DNA from: CAZFOB01 sp964520325
Lineage (GTDB): Bacteria > Actinomycetota > JAICYB01
Length of the DNA stretch: 64,000 nucleotides
Direction: 5' to 3'
Assembly (NCBI GenBank): GCA_964520325.1
Contig: CAZFOB010000003.1
Span: 124,001 to 188,000 of the forward strand
Shown here: positions 59,740 to 64,000 of the stretch, one piece after another
How positions within the stretch are numbered: the stretch's first letter is position 1
Layout of the letters: every line of letters begins with the position of its first letter
Made by a program: the position numbers and the translations under genes
The notes under the pieces: model-generated
Databases searched by the model: none
What the model was told of the DNA's origin: nothing
The model's input: only the letters and a program-made list of their open reading frames with translations

Positions 59740-60692
59740 GATGCCCGCAGACACTCGAGGGAAACGACGGGAAGGCGTGCGACCGTGCGCTCGGTGAGTC
59801 TTCGTCCTTCGGTCGGTCGACGCACGCCGTTCGTCCATTCCACGTGTGGCACGGGATCTGGGCAATGCAGGCCGGTGTGCGGATCGCAGCCGTGATCGGG
59901 ACAGACCCGGAGCGTCGCGGCCGACCGTACGAGGGCATCGACCAACGGAGCAAGCAGCTCCCGATCGATCCGTTCGATCGCGGCAACCTTCGCCAACGCA
60001 TCGCATCGATGCGCGGCTTCGTCGGGAGCCGCGACGTGGACGACGACCCGACGGGCTCTCGCCCCGATCGCGTCCAGTGCGGCGTTCGCCTTCGCAGTGA
60101 TGTTCGTGTCGATCGAACCTGTCGCACCTTCGGGAACGAAGACCGTTGCCCCCATCAGGCGCGCGATCCCGGCGGCGGCGCCACGCGCAGCGACGACGAC
60201 GGTGTCCGGCGTGAGGATCCGTGGCGGGACCGCCCCTTCCGGCCACACGCGCAGGCGCGTCCGCACGTCGACCGGCAACGGCGGGGGACCGGTGACGAGG
60301 AGACGGTGCCCACCGATCCGGCGCACCACGTGTCGATCCAACCGATCGGCAAGGTCCGTCATCGCGTGCTCGACGGCCCCTTCGTCGGCGCGGCCACCGC
60401 TGTCCTCGACGACGTCCGCCCGCCACGCGCGGTGTCCGTCCCTGAGCGCGACCTCCCGCGCGGCTGCTTCGAGCCTGCCGCGATCGACGATGCCGGACGG
60501 TGGCCAGCCCAACAGCGCTGAGATGGCGGTCTCCGAGCCGACGGGCAGACCCGTCGGCACGGTCTGCACACGCGTCAGCGTTCCGCCGCGCGCCAACCGG
60601 TCCAGCACCGGCGTCTGCGCGCGCTCCAAAGACGTCGACTGTCGTCCGGTCGGCTCGCTGGCGCCGTCGATGATGACCAGGACTTCTACCAT
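59736..60692 (-). CDS. ApgM-like alkaline phosphatase-superfamily enzyme in cobalamin operon
   Basis: A 318-residue metalloenzyme related to archaeal cofactor-independent phosphoglycerate mutase (ApgM) and the homoserine kinase-like COG3635 group. VLVIIDGASEPTGRQSTSLE starts with metal Asp9, GLPVGSETAISALLGWPPSG carries nucleophile-like Ser53, VVHVAAPDEAAHRCDALAKV and VCPDHGCDPHTGLHCPDPVP hold the metal-binding His/Asp residues. It overlaps both neighbours (cobO upstream, cobB downstream), so it should act in this pathway. Candidate roles: threonine kinase feeding CobC, or alpha-ribazole-phosphate phosphatase. Confidence 0.82.
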   Translation of the reverse strand: MVEVLVIIDGASEPTGRQSTSLERAQTPVLDRLARGGTLTRVQTVPTGLPVGSETAISALLGWPPSGIVDRGRLEAAAREVALRDGHRAWRADVVEDSGGRADEGAVEHAMTDLADRLDRHVVRRIGGHRLLVTGPPPLPVDVRTRLRVWPEGAVPPRILTPDTVVVAARGAAAGIARLMGATVFVPEGATGSIDTNITAKANAALDAIGARARRVVVHVAAPDEAAHRCDALAKVAAIERIDRELLAPLVDALVRSAATLRVCPDHGCDPHTGLHCPDPVPHVEWTNGVRRPTEGRRLTERTVARLPVVSLECLRAS

Positions 60693-61279
60693 TCGATCCC
60701 CTGTTGAGCGCGTATCCCTGCTTGCAACGGATGCTTCACCTTCGTCACTTCCGACACCAGGTCGGCGAGGGAGATGAGTTCGTCCGGCGCGTCGCGGCCC
60801 GTCAGCACCACGTGCTGGAAGCCGGGCCGGGTACGAAGCGTCTCGAGCACGTCGTCGAGATCGATCCAGCCCCAGTTGATCGGATACGTGATCTCGTCGA
60901 GCAACAGGAACTCGTAGCGCTCTTCGGCGATCAGGCGCTTCACGCCCTTCCAACCTTCGGCCGCGAGCTCGGCCGACTCGTCGAGGTCCTTGGACAGCCA
61001 CGACCAGCCGTCGCCCATCTTCTCCCAGTCGATCCCACCGAGCGCCGCGGCAGCCTTCGCCTCACCGACCTGCCACTTCCCCGACTTCACGAACTGGAAG
61101 ACACCGCAGCGGTAGCCACGGGCCCATGAGCGCATCAGCATTCCGAACGCGGACGTGCTCTTGCCCTTCCCATGCCCGGTGAGCACGATCACGAGCGGGC
61201 GGTCGCGACGTTTCCGCCGCGTCGGCTCGTCGCTGCCTTTGTCGTCGTCGGAAATTACGCCGCCTGGTGGCTGACTCAT
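60686..61279 (-). CDS. cobO: Corrinoid adenosyltransferase CobO
   Basis: A 197-residue CobA/BtuR-type ATP:corrinoid adenosyltransferase. The P-loop is LTGHGKGKSTSAFGMLMR, with VFQFVKSGKWQVGE, FLLLDEITYPINWGWIDLDD and HVVLTGRDAPDELISLADLV as the other hallmarks. It adds the adenosyl group to Co(I) corrinoid. The C-terminal HPLQAGIRAQQGIEW is the usual end. ATG 61279 overlaps the chelatase stop (ATGA), and it overlaps the next gene by 7 bases. Confidence 0.97.
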   Translation of the reverse strand: MSQPPGGVISDDDKGSDEPTRRKRRDRPLVIVLTGHGKGKSTSAFGMLMRSWARGYRCGVFQFVKSGKWQVGEAKAAAALGGIDWEKMGDGWSWLSKDLDESAELAAEGWKGVKRLIAEERYEFLLLDEITYPINWGWIDLDDVLETLRTRPGFQHVVLTGRDAPDELISLADLVSEVTKVKHPLQAGIRAQQGIEW

Positions 61280-63171
61280 GCCGCTCCCTTCGACCGCGGC
61301 GTCGGATCGAGCGCGTACACCCGGCCACCTGCCGCGCGCGCAAGCGAGTGCGCGAACCCGAGCCGGGCGGCTCCATCTTCGGCGTCGATGACACTCACGG
61401 CCGCGGCGGCGCGTCCGAGCCGCCGCGCGCTCGCGGCGATCTCTGCGTGACCTTCGGGGACACGTCCGTCCGTGAGGATGACGGCGACGGCGCGGCGGCT
61501 CGGGTCGCGCATTCGTGCCCGCGCGATCAGCTGCTCCGCGGCGACGAGCCCCGACGCGAGCGGAGTGAGCCCGCCGGCCGATAGGCTCCGGATCGCGGAC
61601 GCCGCGCGGTCGAGCGATGCGCTCGGCTCGAGCAGCACCCTGGCGTCTCCATCGCGGAAGGTGATCAACGCAACCCGGTCGCGATGGACGTGCGCCTCTC
61701 GCAGCAATCGCAACAACGCGCCCTTGATCTTCGCGAGGCGTCGCCGGGCCCCCATCGAGCCGCTGGCGTCAACGACCAAGCACAGCAGGACGCCCTCGCG
61801 TCCGGCGCGGATGTGTTCGGACAACGCGGCGGCCGAGCCGCGAACGAGACGATCGCGCAACGAACCGACGATCGAGAGATCGTCGCTGTCCTCAGAGGCT
61901 GGGCGGCTGTCGATCGCGCCAGTTGTCCGACCTCTCGCTCGCGCGCGCCGTCCGGCCGGGCCCCCTCCGGCGGCGTCGAGCCGCAGGGCACCGGCGGCCA
62001 TGCGCGCCTCGGCCGGCGCGTCGAATCTCTCGCGTGCAGGTAGCCGCTCGTCGATCTGGTCAGCCGTGGACACGGAGCCCGTCCCCGAACCGTCTCCCGG
62101 CAACGCTGCATCCTGATCTCGGCCCCGGCCGCGTCCGGGCCTCGGCGGGAGCGGCTCGTCGTCGGGCGGTCCGCCGTCCAGCGCCCGCTCGATGTCCTGG
62201 TCGCTCACCTGGTGGCCGTCGAGCGGATCGTGGCGTCGTCGATGGGCGAGCGCGAGTCGCGCGGCGCGGCGCACGTGCTCATCCGTCACCGACTCGATCT
62301 GGTCGAGTGCAGCGAGAACGCGCGCAGCTCGGGCGCACACGATGTCGCCGCGGACGCCTTCGACATCGAGCTCGGCGCAAGCAGATGTGATCCGATGCAG
62401 CTCACGTTCGGGTAGCCAGACCTTGGGCAAGAAGTCCCGGGCGGCGGCGATCTGTCGTGCGAGGCCCGCCTCGTCGCGCGACCACTCGGCGACGAACGAT
62501 TCCGGGTCGGCCTCGAACGCGAGACGTCTCCGGACGATCTCCGAACGCGTAGCCGGGTCCTGGGGAGCAGCGATGGTGACGCTCAGCCCGAAGCGGTCGA
62601 GGAGCTGCGGGCGGAGCTCGCCCTCCTCGGCATTCATCGTGCCGACGAGGAGGAACCGAGACGCGTGCGAGGCTGACACCGCTTCGCGCTCGACCCGGGC
62701 GAACCCGGACGCCGCAGCATCGAGGAGCGCGTCGACGAGATGGTCGGGCAACAGGTTGACCTCGTCGACGTAGAGGATCCCCTGGTGGGCGCGTGCGAGG
62801 AGTCCCGCTTCGAACGCCTGCTCGCCGGCGAGGGCGCGTCCGAGATCGAGGGAGCCGAGCAGCCGGTCGAGGGTCGCGCCGAGCGGCAGCTCGACAAGCG
62901 GCGCGGCCCGCTGCGCAACCGTCGCGTCCAAGGGAACGAGACCGCCGGGACTCAGCTCACCCGGAGCGAACGCGAACGGCTGGTCGACGGCCGCGAGCAC
63001 CGGCGGGAGCAGCGGGGCGAGGGCTCGCACGGCTGTCGACTTCGCCGTTCCGCGCTCGCCTCGCACCAGCACACCGCCGACGGTTGGATCGACCGCGTTG
63101 ACGAGCAACCCTTCGATCAGCGTCTCGTGGCCGACGATGGCGGAGAGCGGGAAGTTCACCGTCATGTGCAT
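61276..63171 (-). CDS. Cobaltochelatase-associated chelatase, fused ChlI/ChlD-type
   Basis: A 631-residue (or 629, from ATG 63165) AAA+ plus von Willebrand protein. The AAA part has LVRGERGTAKSTAVRALAPL (Walker A) and HQGILYVDEVNLLPDHLVDA (Walker B), then a Pro/Asp-rich linker with GRGRGRDQDAALPGDG. The C-terminal domain has MIDAS DASGSMG and VILTDGRVPEGHAEIA. This fused Mg-chelatase-like subunit replaces CobST in Actinobacteria and partners CobN to insert cobalt into hydrogenobyrinate a,c-diamide. It follows cobN by a few bases. Confidence 0.92.
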   Translation of the reverse strand: MHMTVNFPLSAIVGHETLIEGLLVNAVDPTVGGVLVRGERGTAKSTAVRALAPLLPPVLAAVDQPFAFAPGELSPGGLVPLDATVAQRAAPLVELPLGATLDRLLGSLDLGRALAGEQAFEAGLLARAHQGILYVDEVNLLPDHLVDALLDAAASGFARVEREAVSASHASRFLLVGTMNAEEGELRPQLLDRFGLSVTIAAPQDPATRSEIVRRRLAFEADPESFVAEWSRDEAGLARQIAAARDFLPKVWLPERELHRITSACAELDVEGVRGDIVCARAARVLAALDQIESVTDEHVRRAARLALAHRRRHDPLDGHQVSDQDIERALDGGPPDDEPLPPRPGRGRGRDQDAALPGDGSGTGSVSTADQIDERLPARERFDAPAEARMAAGALRLDAAGGGPAGRRARARGRTTGAIDSRPASEDSDDLSIVGSLRDRLVRGSAAALSEHIRAGREGVLLCLVVDASGSMGARRRLAKIKGALLRLLREAHVHRDRVALITFRDGDARVLLEPSASLDRAASAIRSLSAGGLTPLASGLVAAEQLIARARMRDPSRRAVAVILTDGRVPEGHAEIAASARRLGRAAAAVSVIDAEDGAARLGFAHSLARAAGGRVYALDPTPRSKGAA

Positions 63172-63175
63172 GTTT

Positions 63176-64000
63176 TCATGTTGTGGCCGCCTCGAGCTCG
63201 CCCTCCAAACGCAGGTACCGCTGCGTGATGGCATCGAGTATCTGCTCTTGCGGCCTCGCCCACAGACCCCGGTCCGCAGCTTCGAGCAGGCGCTCGACGA
63301 TCGCCCGGGCCGCCCACGGGTTGGAGCGCGACATGAACTCGGCGACGTCGGCGTCGAGGACGTACCGCTCCGACACCTGCTCATACATCCAATCTTCGGC
63401 CACGCCTGCAGTTGCGTCGTAGCCGAACAGGTAGTCGACGGTTGCCGAGAGCTCCGCGGCCCCCTTGTAGCCGTGACGGATCATCGATGCGATCCAGCGA
63501 GGATTCGCCACGCGGGCACGGAACACGCGACGTGTTTCCTCGGCGAGCGACCGGGTGATCACGCGCGAAGGATCGGACGAGTCACCGAGGTAGGCCGCCG
63601 GCTCCCGTCCGCTGATCGCCCGGACGGTCGCGACCATGCCGCCGTGGAACTGGTAATAGTCGTCCGAATCGAGGATGTCCTGCTCGCCGGAGTCGAGGTT
63701 CTTCACTGCCACCTCGATCCGCGCATAGCAATCGCGCATCGCGTCGCCCGCCGCTACGCCGTCGAGTTCGCGGCCGTAGGCATGACCTCCCCACGCTTCG
63801 TACACCTCGGCGATGTCGCCTTGATCGCGCCAGTCGCGCGCGCCGAGCAGTTGCAGCAATCCGGCACCGTAGGTTCCCGGCCGGGAGCCGAAGACCCGCG
63901 TCGTCGCGCGACGCCACGCGGTGTCAGGTCCGAGCTGGACAGCCAGTCGCTCGGCGTCCGCACGTGCGTGTGCGGCGACGAAGTTGACGTCGTCCGGCTC
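63176..64000 (-). CDS. cobN: Cobaltochelatase subunit CobN, C-terminal part (gene continues outside window)
   Basis: The last about 274 codons of the large cobaltochelatase subunit; the 5' part lies beyond 64000. It includes ADAERLAVQLGPDTAWRRAT, RVFGSRPGTYGAGLLQLLGA, DDYYQFHGGMVATVRAISGR, PRWIASMIRHGYKGAAELSA and EDWMYEQVSERYVLDADVAE, the well-conserved CobN/BchH C-terminal region. It binds the corrin and cobalt. TGA 63178-63176 overlaps the first codons of the chelatase leader. Together with the neighbouring genes it completes the aerobic cobalt insertion module. Confidence 0.96.
   Translation of the reverse strand, partial: EPDDVNFVAAHARADAERLAVQLGPDTAWRRATTRVFGSRPGTYGAGLLQLLGARDWRDQGDIAEVYEAWGGHAYGRELDGVAAGDAMRDCYARIEVAVKNLDSGEQDILDSDDYYQFHGGMVATVRAISGREPAAYLGDSSDPSRVITRSLAEETRRVFRARVANPRWIASMIRHGYKGAAELSATVDYLFGYDATAGVAEDWMYEQVSERYVLDADVAEFMSRSNPWAARAIVERLLEAADRGLWARPQEQILDAITQRYLRLEGELEAATT

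Noticed and set aside
1..64000. tRNA, rRNA, origin or attachment sites
   Set aside because: No cloverleaf, rRNA segments, clustered DnaA boxes or integrase genes were seen in the intergenic stretches examined.

Overview
The window is high-GC DNA with tightly packed genes, many joined by ATGA, GTGA or TGATG stop/start overlaps. An actinobacterium is indicated by a DUF3151 protein, three F420-dependent luciferase-like oxidoreductases, a deazaflavin nitroreductase-family protein, a mycothiol-transferase-like fragment, an R2-like ligand-binding oxidase and an aerobic (cobG/cobN type) cobalamin pathway. Gene content fits Acidimicrobiia-like or related deep Actinomycetota better than Streptomyces or Mycobacterium, but the class is inference. 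I saw no rRNA, tRNA or CRISPR array.

Layout. 1-1188 (+): end of a DUF3048 protein, a HesB/IscA-like protein, DUF3151. 1198-11425 (-): one long run with SCP2 protein, R2lox, flavin-fold oxidoreductase, phosphotransferase, F420 oxidoreductase, a complete Liv-type ABC importer (livK frameshifted, livH, a livM-livG fusion, livF), a hydrolase and a small frameshifted secreted peptide. 11528-15443 (+): hydroxyacid oxidase, ThDP enzyme and VOC dioxygenase, with a curious triplicated start. 15583-26567: SDR/TetR divergent pair with two operators, F420 enzymes, MFS exporter, two thiolases, hydrolases, a lactate-dehydrogenase-type flavoprotein and several gene remnants. 26705-34514: degenerate hydrolase-cyclase, Baeyer-Villiger monooxygenase, sulfotransferase, secreted metalloprotease, aldo/keto reductase, class III CoA transferase. 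34532-36275: acyl-CoA desaturase under a repeat-rich operator, plus a TetR gene. 36328-41608 (+): glycosyltransferase, DUF2064, membrane-anchored molybdopterin enzyme, two membrane proteins and an epimerase. 41645-43230 (-): PII and AmtB. 43377-48948 (+): YdeI, acyl-CoA ligase, cupin-cyclase, receiver/thioredoxin reductase-like fusion, enoyl-CoA hydratase.

48988-64000 is an aerobic adenosylcobalamin island. An IS110 scrap and a cobalamin riboswitch lead into cbtB-cbtA-cobG-cobH-cobIJ (+), which meets tail to tail cobK-cobF-cobM-cobL-cobC-cobB-(ApgM-like)-cobO-(chelatase I/D)-cobN (-). Together these import cobalt, run most corrin-ring methylations, insert cobalt, amidate the a and c side chains and adenosylate. 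The ApgM-like phosphatase/kinase-fold gene is the outsider.

Most of the rest fits a catabolic lifestyle on fatty, branched, aromatic or terpenoid acids: importer, CoA ligase, CoA transferase, hydratase, thiolases and oxygenases. The strongest leads for new biology are the Mo-enzyme/glycosyltransferase cluster, the two cyclase fusions (one lacking key residues in both domains), the ApgM-like enzyme in the cobalamin operon, and the unusual start architectures.
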